Origin: Hemerocallis citrina
Lineage: Eukaryota > Streptophyta > Magnoliopsida > Asparagales > Asphodelaceae
Length of the DNA stretch: 64,000 bases
NCBI GenBank assembly: GCA_017893485.1
Contig: JACEHZ010000589.1
Span: 1,242,501-1,306,500 of the forward strand
Reading direction: 5' to 3'
The notes beneath the pieces were generated by a model. The model was given only the letters and a program-made list of their open reading frames with translations, ran no database searches and was not told where the DNA came from. The translations under genes were made by a program, and so were the position numbers. Below, one piece after another: positions 1 to 12,514 of the stretch; the first letter of the stretch is position 1, and the number at the start of each line of letters is the position of its first letter.

Positions 1-476
1 CGAGAGAAACCAGAAAACAAACAAACACAAGGACACAAAGATTTAATGTGGTTCGGCAAAACAAGTGCCTACATCCACGGGGCGGTTGGGGTTTCTTCTT
101 CAAATAATCACCAATGGGTGAAACAAACCCTTAGAGATGACGGCTGCAAAATCCGAATAGAGGTCTCTCATTTTACAACACCCTAACGGGTGTATTTATA
201 GGGAAACTACTGGGCCTTTCGAAATGGGCCTTTTCTAGTTCACAAACCCGCCTACAGTCGACTGGTCTTCTTACCAGTCGACTGGTCTTTAGTTCTGGAC
301 AGTCGACTGAGACACACCTTCAGTCGACTGCTGCTGCTGTATCCTTAGCCTTTGAAACTTCTCTCTGGACAGTCGACTGGTTCCCATAGTCAGTCGACTG
401 ATGTACTGGAACTTTCGATTGCTGCAGATACGATGGATATAAACAAACTGAACCAGAATCGAGCCATTATCCTACA
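1..476 (-). repeat. Truncated LTR of the Tork/Tnt1-like Copia family
   Basis: This stretch matches the two LTRs of the complete element at 7696-13036 almost base for base. It keeps six copies of the palindrome CAGTCGACTG (first at 255-264) and the terminal CCTACA (471-476). It lacks the first part of the LTR and has a short internal deletion near its left edge. The bases after 476 are not the polypurine tract seen next to the inner end of the other left-hand LTR. This is therefore the outer end of a copy whose body lies to the left of the window, or a solo LTR. It differs from the 7696 copy at several places, so it is a separate insertion. Confidence 0.85.
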
Positions 477-1161
477 TTCTGCACGACTCACATTTGATGG
501 ATTGATTGGACCGCTCTGTGCAAAAAAAAAAAAAACAATAATTTAGTTCAACACTGGACCACAATACAGAATATACATACGGAATATACACTGGACCACA
601 ATACTTCTAAATGCTGAATACCCAATTTTTAATATCAAACGACTACTACAAAAGTTATAAAAGAACGAGCAATCATAATCCAAAAATTACTAGGCTAGCG
701 GACATTTTCACCGATCGTACAATTCATCATTTTTTTATAGTAAGGAAAGAATCTGATGCAAAGAAGCCGATGAATAAAATAGATGTGCAAGTATACAATC
801 TGTATCCGCATGGGCTGACTTGGGCACACGTTTCGACAGATACGAATTGTTTAGTACTTTCCTTCAATGTTTCTCGATCAGTAGAATCTGGTTAAATCAC
901 AAGTACTAAGCTGTTAGTTCTGTTAATCAAATTGAATCATAGTAGCGTAAAATTTACTTGCAAAAGTAGCTTTTTTGCTAAGGAAATTCCAGCTAGATAA
1001 TCTCCAAATATATTTCTTTCTCCCCACAAGCGAGAATATTTCATTTATTTGTGAACCACCTTGCTAAGTCAAATTAACATCTTATATATAATTTAAACAA
1101 GGCTTCCAAATTTTTGTGCAATTGCAAATCTATAATTTTTCTTATCATAATTAAACTATAA

Positions 1162-1235
<74 letters not shown>

Positions 1236-3460
1236 TTGAACTAAAATTAACTAAATAAGTGGAGACTACATGATAGAAAACTTGAGAGATTAAAAAAAAT
1301 AAAAAAATTGTATTAATTAATAGCTTTATCCTAACTTTGTTTTGGGTCTACCTCTACTCCTTTTTACTCCCCCTTTCCATCCGATCAATTTTTCTACTTG
1401 AGACGGTTATGAATCTTTGTTGTATGCGCCGAAACCACCTTAATTAGTTCTACCACATTCAATGTTCAGTTAGGATTTTCCAGAAAGAACTCAAATTTCA
1501 AAAGAACTGGTTATAAATATTTTGTGACAAGGAATCAAGAAGTAGTGAAAGTATATTAACTTAATACTTAGTGAATTTGTATCAAGTCATCTACCAAACA
1601 TTGCAGGTCGAAGATTGCAAGCCATGTGAACTCATCTGCTAGATGATCGGAACTAGTTTTCAGGAATTCCCTTTCAGATCATAAGAACAGATATTTCCAT
1701 CCCATATAGGTTCCTTACCCATTGATGAAGGAAGAATATATCCACCCTAAAGCTACAGACCAATCATACATATTAATACATGCGTACATCGTCAATACAA
1801 GCAATCCAATAACTGATCCTCAGATTATCAGTAAACTGCTGAGAGGGGACTGGATTATAAAAAGACTAGGTTATTACTTTTAAGCTCAATTATGATTAAT
1901 TAATAATGGGCGTGATGCTATACTAAATGTGACCCTCGTTTCTTTTTTGAATCAAGTTTAACTATAGTGTGTTACAAGAATAATTAGAAACTACGACATT
2001 CTGATTACAACATCTAATATTCTACTTACTATTAAATATTTTTATATTATAAAATTTTATAATATAAAAAATTCTACTTAACCCATCTTTATATATAGAA
2101 TAAATTAGTTAACTATATAGTTAAGCAGTATAATGTAAGCATTTATATGAATGAATTTTTAACAAATTCAAAAAAAAAAAAAAAAAACTTAAAAGAGAAC
2201 AAAAGGTGGATATACTTTCAATGACTTGATGGAAATTTCGCCGATTTCATATAGATGGAATAAAACTCCCATCAACTATGTTCATCAAGAAGACTAAATC
2301 AATCATATTGCAGTTTATTCGCTTCCCAAACAAACTCAAAAGAAAATGCAACTAATTATCAAAATGATGAAGTTTTAAAAAATTAGGCTACAAAGAGCTT
2401 TGCAGCTTACTGTGTGAGGAGAAAAACTGCTCCAGAAGCAGTAACAAAAGATGATTGAGTATGTACAATAAGTAAACTGAAGGTAACTAGACCAAGAATT
2501 AGTTTTTGAACTATTAAGAGCTTGTTTAGATATATTACGATGATGCTCAAACCCAAGGCTTCGGGTTGCCACCTGATTCAGACTTCAACTTTGAAAAACT
2601 ACTTAATTGCAGTGATGATGAGTTAGGGTTAACGGATGAGTACCGCATTATTTACAACGACAGCTTTAATTACTTAATTTGCTTAAAACTGTATGCATAC
2701 TTTTATGGTATTGCTTCTTGCTTAATGATCAACTAATGAAAGGAAATTAAATAATAAACTTTTTTACAGACAAAATATTGAAACAAAACTAAAAATAAAA
2801 GGTAGCATTACACAGTTGATGTAAATCATCATGTATATTTCTTGATGTAACATAAAGTTTTGTTTTCACATCAGTTGTAACGTAAAAACTTTAGCTTAAC
2901 ACATTATTGTTCTAGTTGAACAAAGCTAGTAACAATAGTTGTAAAGTTTGGACAAATTATAATCATATGAAATAACAAAAGAGATGATGGATCTCCTTCA
3001 GTACATGGAGATGCAGCTATCTTGGTTTCATCACGCTTAACCGGAAAAAAATGCTTCTTCTGTTAGATTTAATCAGAGTTTTGATACCTCTAGAATCTTA
3101 CCTTTTAAGTTGAGATAACTAGTGGTTTTTAAAATCCTAAATTAGAGCCAAACCCGAAAGATAGATCACTGGCACTATCTAAATAACCTTTACCTATCTC
3201 CAGTTAGTTACATTATTTTGTATCTGTATATGCACATGTTCTCCTTTCAAGTTGAACCTATACATCGCAACTAAGTTGCTATTGTTTACAAATAGGTTGG
3301 ATATGGTCTAACAAGCCTCCTATTGTTTCCTGCAGGTTTTTTAACACTTTTTGTATCAACCTACAGGTCTTAGGTAGTAGTTTTGAAGTAATTTCTGTTG
3401 GTAAAAAGAAGATTGTTCGAAAATTACATTAAAACTATAATTATAAGCTCTTCAAAATTA
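477..3460. other. AT-rich stretch without a recognisable gene
   Basis: Apart from the (TA)n tract at 1163-1231 I see only AT-rich sequence with short, stop-broken reading frames. The 94-codon frame at 611-895 has no motif I recognise. By position this is probably the downstream interior of the CACTA element, because its second gene starts at about 3.47 kb and its left terminus was not found. Confidence 0.5.
1163..1231. repeat. (TA)n microsatellite
   Basis: An uninterrupted run of about 34 TA dinucleotides in AT-rich surroundings. Confidence 0.95.
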
Positions 3461-3474
3461 CCAACTTTAAGACT

Positions 3475-5937
3475 TACCGGTGGTGGGACTTTAGATTGCT
3501 GCCTTATTAATTGGGACATTTGTTCTTGGAGGAGTGCCACTTGTGCCTTCATTCTGTCATCTCCTCGTCCCGAGTCCCACTTGAAGTAGATGCACTCCGT
3601 CCGAATAACCGCGAGGGGGTTGGTCCTAGCTCTATACCATGTACACGACCATGCCTCTCTTTTCCCCTCACTGCAGTCAAGGCAAGGCGCTACCGGGTAC
3701 GAAAGTCTGTGGAAGCCGCCATACGGTTAGTGTCTGAAGCGGAAGAGATTTCATCATACTTTTTTCGAGCGTTAGTCTGTAAAAGGACATATAGTCAGAG
3801 TTAGAAGCGGAAGAGATTTCGTCACTGCAGTCAACAAAAATTCCAATTAAACACAAGAAAAACTTTTATTTTAGTTCATTGTACAAATTGAGGGTGTCAG
3901 AACATGACCTAGCAATGAATCACTGATAAAGTCTTAAATTGATTTCATGCAGGGTTTACTTCCTAATGGGAAGCGAATGGTAACTGAAGAATCAGCATAT
4001 AGCTAACTATGATCTTAGCATGTCCTTCACATTCTTCAATTTGGATGGTCAGAGGTGAAAGCTAAAGGAGTGTATCTGCGTATGCAACATTTGTTACAAG
4101 ATGAGGAATGACTCATCTTCAGTTAGGTACAACAAATTAATCTGTACATGATAGTTATTTAAATGGTTAATTACTGCATTATTTCTTTCGGCTCAACTGT
4201 ACATCTGACATACATATCAACTGTTTCTATTTTGGTCATGTTTCTTTCTCTGAGTAAATTTCATAGTCGTGTGCCTATTCATAAAGTTAGCTAACTCTAA
4301 ATTATCTAAGGTTACTAATGGAAAGCTTCATTTGAAAATATTTTGGGTTTAGAGATAAAATAATTGAGCTGAAGGATGCTATGCATTTTAAGACTTCAAC
4401 TTTTAAAGATCGAAGGGACTGTACTAGGGAAATTTCTGAACCATATATAAATTCTAGATTAGACCAACTGATTATAATAGATAAACATAAACAAACTATC
4501 AAGAATCAAGGCTATAATCAAAATAAATATATATATATATATAATTTTAAAAGGGGGATTGAATAACCATGTCACAAGTGTGGTGTGCAAATTAGGAGTA
4601 CAAAAATATTTTAGGAAGATGATGAGGAAACACTTTAGAACTGATGAGTCAAAAACATTTTACGAAGATGATGAGTCAAATATAAAAATCAATTTCTTGA
4701 GATTGATCTAGATGAAAGATCTGAACAGATTTTACACTTAAAAAGTAATATGAATCAACATTTCCATGAGTTCTTGTGAATGGCTCTGCAACTACATGAA
4801 AACTCTCAAGTTGTTGTAGGTGAAGGAAAAAAAATTCAGCTAATGATACTCTAAAGGAAAATTGATAAATAAATTCAACTCTAACACACAAGCAACTGAC
4901 GTGTCAAAATCAACGGATCATTTCACCATTTACCACAATCCGCTGTGCCTCAGGGGTCGCATACGTCCCATCTTTCGACTTGTGGGTGGCGTCGAAAAAA
5001 TCTATCTCGCCAAACTCCGTAGGACCCCCCAAATCTTCTTCCTATATATTAGTAAGATGACTTTATTATAAACAAATAACTGTAAGTCAAAACTGTTCAA
5101 TTTGATTGCGCTTACCTATTCTTCTCGAACGAGAGCTAAGCTCTTTATACCAGCGGTGTGCAACACAAGCTGCTTTGAACGACTGGCAACACCGACCTCC
5201 GTCCTTTTCTGTGCATTCCACAATAAAGTACAGAAAAAATTAAATTAGAGTAGCCATACAACCATAAATTCATTAAATTTTGGTTAGTAATGTAAATACC
5301 TGACCAATCGCCGAACTCCAGTAGTGAACAAGGAATTGCCAATCCGAAGGTTCCACCTCAGGTGGCACATCCCTTTCATTATCCGCCTCGGACCGGTTTT
5401 TGTCATAATACCTTGCCTTCAAGTCACTCTTCTAGTCTCTCCACTTTTTCGACAATGACTTTTCAACCCAAGGCGTAAGTGAGTCCGGAAAAGAGAAGTA
5501 TTGCTGCAAAATTTGAGAAGTTTAACAAAAGGATAACTGAATTGCATAAACCAACTAGCATTCATTTAGTTATTTTAGATGGGAAATACCCTGATTGTTG
5601 TAATCGCAGTTGCCTTTGTCGTGGTGGGCACCTTCGGTCAACTCTCATATGACAAAGGAATTATCCGCGGGTTCCTTGCAATTACACCAATAAATGACGA
5701 GAATTTGCTTACGTTATCTCCCACCGGCTGACCGACACTGTTTTCCTCCACAACAATCCATTCGTCGTTCTTAAGTTTCCATACGTCCACCATCTTTGTT
5801 CGCCCTCTATGTTTTTTGACAGTGGGCGTGCTACCCTCTCCCTCCTCCGTTTGACTGTCACTATTATGTAATGGCTGCTCCTCCCCCTGCACTTCGTTGC
5901 CATCATCTATGTTGATCCTTTTTCCTCGCCTCGGCAT
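3475..5937 (-). pseudogene. CACTA second gene, Transposase_24 (Ptta/En/Spm) type, decayed
   Basis: Read on the minus strand, short exon-like blocks follow the order of the plant CACTA accessory protein (Transposase_24 family). 5937-5638 starts MPRRGKRINIDD and contains RGRTKMVDVW and GQPVGDNVSKFSSFIG. About 5510-5300 contains FPDSLTPWVEKS, SDLKARYYDK and DWQFLVHYWSS. About 5219-5115 contains LHTAGIKSLALVREE. About 5065-4930 contains EIDFFDATHKSKDGTY. About 3675-3478 contains GRVHGIELGPTPSRLFG. Intron-like AT-rich gaps and splice-donor-like bases separate them. An in-frame stop lies at 5432-5434 and the last block is frameshifted, so the gene is broken. The gene lies downstream of the tnp2-type transposase at 13.8-17.5 kb, as expected for one CACTA element. 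The family call comes from motif order, without a profile search. Confidence 0.75.
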
Positions 5938-7690
5938 CTTTTACCTGTCAAGGATTCAATAAATTCATTAGAGGAGCAAAATTAAAACAAACTATTAAAT
6001 GATCTATCTGATTCTGTTTGTAGAGCCACAACCTATTAAATTAAAAAAAAATTAAAACAAACAAGTCATTATGGATGATTCTGTTTATGGCTAAGGTTTG
6101 AGACATTTTCTCACAAAATGAGAACTACATGAGAGTGGAAATGATCTATCTGATGTTGATGACTAAGGTTTGTAGAGCCAATGACAAGTTTCTATTTTAG
6201 AACATATGCTAATGATCACAAGTTTCTTCTGGACAAAGTTATTGATATTAAGTTAATGCTATTACAATTGCAAGTACATTAATGTAAATGAGATTTAAGA
6301 TTATCATACCAAAATACTATATTAGCAACCAGTGTTTGAAGATCAGATTGGTCCAAACACTCCAAATTGGTATAGATAAATACATTTCAATCAATATAGC
6401 TAATGTAATGCTATAGCAATGTAAGTCATTAAAAATTACTAGGAAGCTTAAGAACAAACAAAATGAAATATGAAAATATATTTAGCAGTAGTTAATAATA
6501 GTTTAACAAACAAATAAATGATAATAAGCATATTTGGGTATTATCTCTTCCAAGTAACTGGAGTTGCAAAAAAAATGGTTTGGTTTTGTCATAGCAAGAG
6601 GTGCACTAGACCAAGCTCTTCATGGTCTATTTTAATTACACCAGTAATTAGGAAAATACATTATATAATTAAGCACATTATAATTGGAATTAGTGTAACA
6701 TGTACCAGGCTTCCTTCTTTACAGAGGAGGAAGTTCAAGAAACAAACCTAGCCTAGAATATTAATCACCTTGAATATCATCAATATTTATTAGTATATAT
6801 TAGTATATTAATCAATGTTAACACCACATTAAAAATATATATATGCCGAGCATGCGACACAGAATAACACACAGGCTCGAGTTAAAACGTAGGGATGTCT
6901 GCTCTTAGACCAAAAATGTTTCAACTTTCAAACAGTGTCAGCTTCTTTTTTTTGCCCTACCTTTAACCTTGTTCATTTCCATTTCAAAACAAATTGTGTT
7001 TGCTTCTTTGTCTATATAAATAACCTCGCACCCTCCCTGACTTCCAAGACCCCCAACAAAGAAAGGGAAAAAGTTAAGCACAGTGAAGAAAAAGACCAAA
7101 AGAGGAGTGAGAGTGAGTTAAAAGTAGAACTTCGTCGTTGTGTATTGATCAAATATGGACACTCATGCCACGATAGAATAATCCACAAAAGAAGCAACGC
7201 CACAAATATAAGTACAGCAACAACATAAGAGTTATCAAAATTCTACCACAAAAGATTCTCCAAAAGATATATGGAGATAAAAGTATCTGGAGTCCATATT
7301 ATATATGTATAGTCACTAAATTAGGAGTTAAATAAACTCTTCTTAACATAAGCGTATGATGAAGGGACTATTACAAATATACTGCATGATTAGGAGATAA
7401 AAATAAAATAAAACATCAAAGGTACAAAGTTTTGCAATATATGGATACACTGCATCATAAAAATAGTACTTTTTTGCAGCAATTAGTATAACACACCCTA
7501 GAGAAGTACACACACATATAAAAGTTATAAGCTAAAAATTCTAATTAAAAATATTCATATCCATTGTGTAGAGTTTTCTGTATAACACAAGAAACTACAG
7601 TCTTTAAGAAAATCTATGGATCATTTATTGTATGATTTGGATGTATGAAGAAAACCTATGCATCAAACACAAAGCAGGATCAAATAGGTC
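5938..7690. other. CACTA interior, no gene recognised
   Basis: AT-rich sequence between the two CACTA genes, up to the Copia insertion. A TATA-like stretch near 7012-7020 precedes a purine-rich segment that resembles a 5' leader, but no convincing coding frame follows. Confidence 0.4.
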
Positions 7691-7695
7691 ATATG

Positions 7696-8218
7696 TGTTG
7701 TGCGGAATACGAATGGACCACCAATCAAAGAGAGAAATAGCGAAGAAAAACAGAAAACAAACAAATACAAGGACACAAAGATTTAATGTGGTTCGGCAAA
7801 ACAAGTGCCTACATCCACGGGGCGGTTGGGGTTTCTTCTTCAAATAATCACCAATGGGTGAAACAAACCCTTACAGAGATGACGGCTGCAAAATCCGAAT
7901 AGAGGTCTCTTCTATTACAAAACCCTAACGGGTGTATTTATAGGGAAACTACTGGGCCTTTCGAAATGGGCCTTTTCTAGTTCACAAACCCGCCTACAGT
8001 CGACTGGTCTTCTTACCAGTCGACTGGTCTTTAGTTCTGGACAGTCGACTGAGACACACCTTCAGTCGACTGCTGCTGCTGTATCCTTAGCCTTTGAAAC
8101 TTCTCTCTGGACAGTCGACTGGTTTCCATAGTCAGTCGACTGATGTACTGGAACTTTCGATTGCTGCAGATACGACGGATATAAACAAACTGAACCAGAA
8201 TCGAGCCATTATCCTACA
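7696..8218 (-). repeat. 3' LTR of the Copia element
   Basis: 523 bp, TG...CA. It carries six perfect CAGTCGACTG palindromes in the U3 part and a TATA-like TATAAATA on the minus strand (7935-7942). On the minus strand the palindromes lie just upstream of that TATA, an enhancer-like position. The inner border is followed by the polypurine-tract complement at 8219-8232. Confidence 0.92.
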
Positions 8219-8383
8219 ATCTCCACCTTGGCGAGATCTTCCAAGTAGCCCAAGCAATCTCCAAAAAATACTCCAAAACAAATGCTCATCACCAAATGTA
8301 ACAAAAACAAACTCCACCTTAGTATGATATCACATACTAACCAAACAAAACGAAGCACCATTCCAACCGCCCATTCCAAATCA

Positions 8384-11300
8384 TCAAGCATGCAAAATAT
8401 TAGCCAGGTTCATGCAATGCTTGAACTTGACTGCCCCAACAATTTTGGTCAACATATCAGCAGGATTATCAGCTGTCCCAATCTTCACCAGAAGAATATC
8501 ACCATCCTTTATCAAATCACGCACAAAATGATAACGGACATCAATATGTTTGGTCCTCGAATAATGAACTTGGTTCTTCGCTAAATGGATAGCACTCTGA
8601 CTGTCACAGTGTACCTCCACCTTCTCCCGATGAATTCCCAAGCTCTTCAAAAGTCCATGAATCCAAATAGCTTCCTTCATGGCCTCAGCAACTGCCATGT
8701 ATTCAGCCTCAGTAGTAGACAACGCTACAGTGGACTGCAAATTGGACCTCCAACTTATAGGTGCTCTAGCCATAGTAAACAAATAGCCTGTAGTAGACCG
8801 CCTCTTATCTAGATTACCTGCATAGTCAGAATCAACATAACCCACCAATAACCTGCTAATATTGTCATCCCTCTCAAACTTCAAACCCACATCTGTGGTG
8901 CCACTTATGTACCTCAAAATCCATTTAGTTGCTTGCCAATGCTCTCTGCCTGGATCATGTATATATCGACTAACCATACTCACCCCCTGAGAGATGTCTG
9001 GTCGAGTACAAACCATGGCATACATCAAACTGCCAACCACACTAGTGTAAGGTACATTAGCCATATACTGTCTCTCTTCATCTGTACTTGGAGACTGAGA
9101 AGCACTAATTCTGAAATGAGTGGCTAAGGGTGTACTGACTGGTTTAGTTTTCTCATCTATACCAAACTGTTTCAGCACCTTCAAAAGATATTGCTTCTGT
9201 GTCAAACTCACTATGCCCTTTGCTCTGTCTCTAGCTATCTCCATCCCAAGTATTTTCTTGGCTTCACCAAGATCCTTCATCTCGAATTCAGAACTCAGCT
9301 GATTCTTCAAATTTTGAATCTCCTTAGCATTTTTAGAGGCAATCAACGTGTCATCCACATATAATAACAGATATATGAAAGAGCTATCCTGCAATTTTCT
9401 GAAATAGACACAATGATCATACTCACTTCTGGAATATCCCTGCACTTTCATAAACTGATCAAACCTCAAATACCACTGCCTTGGAGATTGCTTCAACCCA
9501 TAGAGAGACTTCTTCAACCTGCAAACATAATTTTCCTTTCTAGCTGTCTTAAACCCATCTGGCTGCAACATATAAATTTCTTCATCTAGGTCCCCATGTA
9601 AGAATGCAGTCTTCACATCCATCTGTGTCAATTCAAGATCAAACTGTGCTACCAATGCCAACAAAATCCGAATAGAAGGATGCTTCACAACCGGAGAGAA
9701 CACTTCATTATAGTCAATTCCTTCCTTTTGAGCATACCCCTTTGCAACTAGTCTAGCCTTGAACCGAACACTGCCTTTTGGACCTTCTTTCTTCGTATAC
9801 ACCCACTTGCAACCGATAGCTTTCTTCCCCTTTGGCAATTGCACTAGATCCCAAGTCTTGTTCTTATGAAGAGAGTTCATCTCTTCATCCATAGCAACTT
9901 TCCAATCTGCATTTTCATAACTTCTAGTGGCTTCTTTGAAGTTGGAGGGAACTTCATCATCAACAATGGGAAGAGCAAATGCAACTGTTTCTGTAAAGCG
10001 AGATGGTCGTTTGATATCTCTTCTTTGCCTTCTCGCTGCAATTGATTCTTCCTGCTGGGGAGGGTCTTGGATAGGAACTTCTTCCTCATCCTCAGTATCA
10101 ACCACATCATCTTTATTTTGGGCAGGAGTAGGATTTTCAACTGAAAGCTTTTCTAACTCCACCTGTTGGAGAACTCCCGCACCAGTAGACTGAGAGCACC
10201 TACCAGTCGACTGTCCCGAGCTAATCTTCTGCTTCTCTTGATCAGGATCACCAGTCGACTGCATATGAGGACCAGTCGACTGTCCCGAGCTGATCATGCT
10301 GGTCTCATCAAAGGTAACATCCCTGCTGATTACTAACTTTTTCTGTTCTGGACACCACAACCTGTAACCTTTGACACCAGTACTGAAACCAACAAATATA
10401 GCCTTTTTGGCTCTTGCATCAAGTTTAGTTTCAGTTACATGAAAATAAGCAGGACAACCAAATATATGTAAAAAACTATAATCAGATGCAGGTTTACCAC
10501 TCCATACCTCAATAGGTGTTTTGCCTTCAAGTGCTGCTGATGGTAAACGGTTGACAATGTGGCTTGTATATATAACAGCTTCTGCCCAAAATGTCTTCTT
10601 CAATCCAGACTGTGCTAGCATACATCTCACCTTCTCAAGTAAGGTTCTGTTCATCCTTTCTGCAATCCCATTTTGCTGTGGAGTCTTCCTAACTGTGAAG
10701 TGCCTCTGGATCCCTTCATCTTCACACAATTTTAGAAACGGATCGTTCTTGTATTCCCCTCCATTGTCTGATCTAAGAACCTTAATCTTCCTTCCAGTCT
10801 GGTTTTCAACTTTCTTCTTCCAGCTTGTGAACAATGTCAAAACTTCATCTTTGTGTTTCATGGTATATACCCAAACTCGTCTGGAGTAGTCATCAACAAA
10901 TGTAACAAACCAGTGTCTACCACTCATAGAAGGTGTCTGAGTAGGGCCCCAAACATCTGTGTGCACATAATCGAGGATACCCTTTGTCTGATGTACAGCT
11001 GTACCAAATTTCATCCTAGTTTGCTTACCTAATACACAATGTTCACAAAATTCCAACTTGCAACCTTTAGCATCTTTAAGCAACCCTTGCTTCACAAGCC
11101 CCTGCAAGGCCTTTTCTCCTGCATGCCCGAGTCGCATATGCCACAACCTAGTAGAGTCGGGAACAACCTGTTTAGGCTTTTCAGTTACACTGGCAGCCTG
11201 ACCCAAATATGTTTTTCCCTGCAAGAAAAACAAGTTCCTTTTCCTTTGCCCTTTCATCACCACAAGTGCTCCGTTAGTCACCTTCAGAATGCCACCTTCA

Positions 11301-12478
11301 CTAGCAAATTTTAATCCACTGGCCTCCAAAACACCAAGTGAAATCAAATTCTTTTTCAAATCTGGAACATACCATACATCTGAAAGCTCCCTAATAAGAC
11401 CATCGTGCATTAGCAATTCAATCTTCCCGATTCCTACCTTCTTACAAGGTACATCATTTCCCATCAAAACTACCCCACCATCCATATACTCTAAAGAAGT
11501 AAACCACTCCTTTTTCCAAGACATATGATAGGAGGCTGCTGTATCAAGAAACCATACTTCTTGATAAAGTGAGGGACTAGTTGCAAGTGCATAAGAAAAA
11601 TCATCGTCACTATCTACATTATCAACAATCATATTTGCAGTCGAATTTCTCTTATTTCGTAGCTTAGGACAATCCTTTTTCCAATGCCCCCTTTCATGAC
11701 AGAAAGCACATTCATCTCTGGCTGGTATCTTTCTGTCCTTTGAGACTCCTCTCGATTTGGAACGAGATTTGTTTCCTTTATTCCCAGATTTGGTCTCAGA
11801 TCTGGTCTCAGTTCTGCCCCTTACAATCAATGTTTCAGAAGTTTCTCTATCAACCATTTTATCCCTTCTCCTAGTTTCATTATTCAACAGAGCATTTGCA
11901 ACATCTTCATATTTAACAGTGTCTTTTCCATATATTAAAGTAGTTGCTAAATGATCATAACATTCGGGTAATGAATTCAACAGAATTAGGGCTTTATCTT
12001 CATCTTTAATTTGCTCATCCAAATTTAACAAATCAGCCAATAATTTATTAAATGATTCAACATGAGCGTTCATAGACATACCTTCAGTATAGGTGAAACG
12101 AAAAAGTCTCTTCTTCAAATACAGCCGATTCTCCAAACTTTTCCTCATGTATTTGTCTTCGAGTTTCTTCCACAACACCGCAGCAATGGTATCCCTCATC
12201 AAATCATACTTCTGAGCCTTCGCGATAAAGAGCCGAATAGTCCCACACGCAACTCGATTCAACTTCTTCCAATCTACATCGGACATATTCTTTGGTTTTT
12301 CTTCCTCCAAAGCAACATCTTGTTCTTGTTGAACCAGAACATCCAACACCTCACACTGCCACATCCCGAAATTGTTTGTTCCATCAAATTTTTCAACTTC
12401 AAATTTTGCGTTGTGAATCGTTGTTCTGGACGAACTTGATCCCACAACATCCTTGGTTGCATCTGCTTCACTCGCCAT
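8384..12478 (-). CDS. Copia gag-pol polyprotein, 1364 aa, intact
   Basis: One uninterrupted ORF encodes the full set of Copia enzymes needed for retrotransposition. Gag with a UBN2-like domain occupies about residues 25-230. A CCHC knuckle CAFCHERGHWKKDC is at 257-270. The protease motif reads DTAAS near 312, where DSGAS is commoner. Integrase has the HHCC zinc site at about 446-481 and the D-D-E triad at about 508, 571 and 607. Reverse transcriptase runs from about 850 to 1100 with D954 in QMDVKTAFLHG and YVDD at 1040-1043. RNase H is C-terminal, with DSDYAGNLDKR and STTEAEYMA. The ATG lies 22 bp downstream of the PBS. Order IN-RT-RH defines Copia, and a single ORF of this length is typical of Tnt1-like elements. 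Unusual feature: the linker between IN and RT contains repeated QSTG units (residues about 729-765), encoded by the CAGTCGACTG palindrome of the LTR. Confidence 0.95.
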   Translation of the reverse strand: MASEADATKDVVGSSSSRTTIHNAKFEVEKFDGTNNFGMWQCEVLDVLVQQEQDVALEEEKPKNMSDVDWKKLNRVACGTIRLFIAKAQKYDLMRDTIAAVLWKKLEDKYMRKSLENRLYLKKRLFRFTYTEGMSMNAHVESFNKLLADLLNLDEQIKDEDKALILLNSLPECYDHLATTLIYGKDTVKYEDVANALLNNETRRRDKMVDRETSETLIVRGRTETRSETKSGNKGNKSRSKSRGVSKDRKIPARDECAFCHERGHWKKDCPKLRNKRNSTANMIVDNVDSDDDFSYALATSPSLYQEVWFLDTAASYHMSWKKEWFTSLEYMDGGVVLMGNDVPCKKVGIGKIELLMHDGLIRELSDVWYVPDLKKNLISLGVLEASGLKFASEGGILKVTNGALVVMKGQRKRNLFFLQGKTYLGQAASVTEKPKQVVPDSTRLWHMRLGHAGEKALQGLVKQGLLKDAKGCKLEFCEHCVLGKQTRMKFGTAVHQTKGILDYVHTDVWGPTQTPSMSGRHWFVTFVDDYSRRVWVYTMKHKDEVLTLFTSWKKKVENQTGRKIKVLRSDNGGEYKNDPFLKLCEDEGIQRHFTVRKTPQQNGIAERMNRTLLEKVRCMLAQSGLKKTFWAEAVIYTSHIVNRLPSAALEGKTPIEVWSGKPASDYSFLHIFGCPAYFHVTETKLDARAKKAIFVGFSTGVKGYRLWCPEQKKLVISRDVTFDETSMISSGQSTGPHMQSTGDPDQEKQKISSGQSTGRCSQSTGAGVLQQVELEKLSVENPTPAQNKDDVVDTEDEEEVPIQDPPQQEESIAARRQRRDIKRPSRFTETVAFALPIVDDEVPSNFKEATRSYENADWKVAMDEEMNSLHKNKTWDLVQLPKGKKAIGCKWVYTKKEGPKGSVRFKARLVAKGYAQKEGIDYNEVFSPVVKHPSIRILLALVAQFDLELTQMDVKTAFLHGDLDEEIYMLQPDGFKTARKENYVCRLKKSLYGLKQSPRQWYLRFDQFMKVQGYSRSEYDHCVYFRKLQDSSFIYLLLYVDDTLIASKNAKEIQNLKNQLSSEFEMKDLGEAKKILGMEIARDRAKGIVSLTQKQYLLKVLKQFGIDEKTKPVSTPLATHFRISASQSPSTDEERQYMANVPYTSVVGSLMYAMVCTRPDISQGVSMVSRYIHDPGREHWQATKWILRYISGTTDVGLKFERDDNISRLLVGYVDSDYAGNLDKRRSTTGYLFTMARAPISWRSNLQSTVALSTTEAEYMAVAEAMKEAIWIHGLLKSLGIHREKVEVHCDSQSAIHLAKNQVHYSRTKHIDVRYHFVRDLIKDGDILLVKIGTADNPADMLTKIVGAVKFKHCMNLANILHA

Positions 12479-12500
12479 CTCCCTCTAGGTCGAACCGAAA

Positions 12501-12512
12501 GCTCCGATACCA
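12501..12512 (-). other. Primer-binding site of the Copia element
   Basis: On the minus strand this reads TGGTATCGGAGC, 2 bp inside the 5' LTR. It matches the common plant Copia PBS for initiator tRNA-Met with one mismatch. Confidence 0.85.
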
Positions 12513-12514
12513 CT

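Noticed and set aside
3398..3804. Plus-strand frames of 63 and 97 codons
   Set aside because: The minus strand of this region carries the GRVHGIELGPTPSRLFG block of the CACTA second gene, so the plus-strand frames are shadows.
6935..7228. 97-codon frame after a TATA-like sequence
   Set aside because: Lys/Glu-rich with no domain, overlapped by an antisense frame; inside CACTA non-coding sequence.
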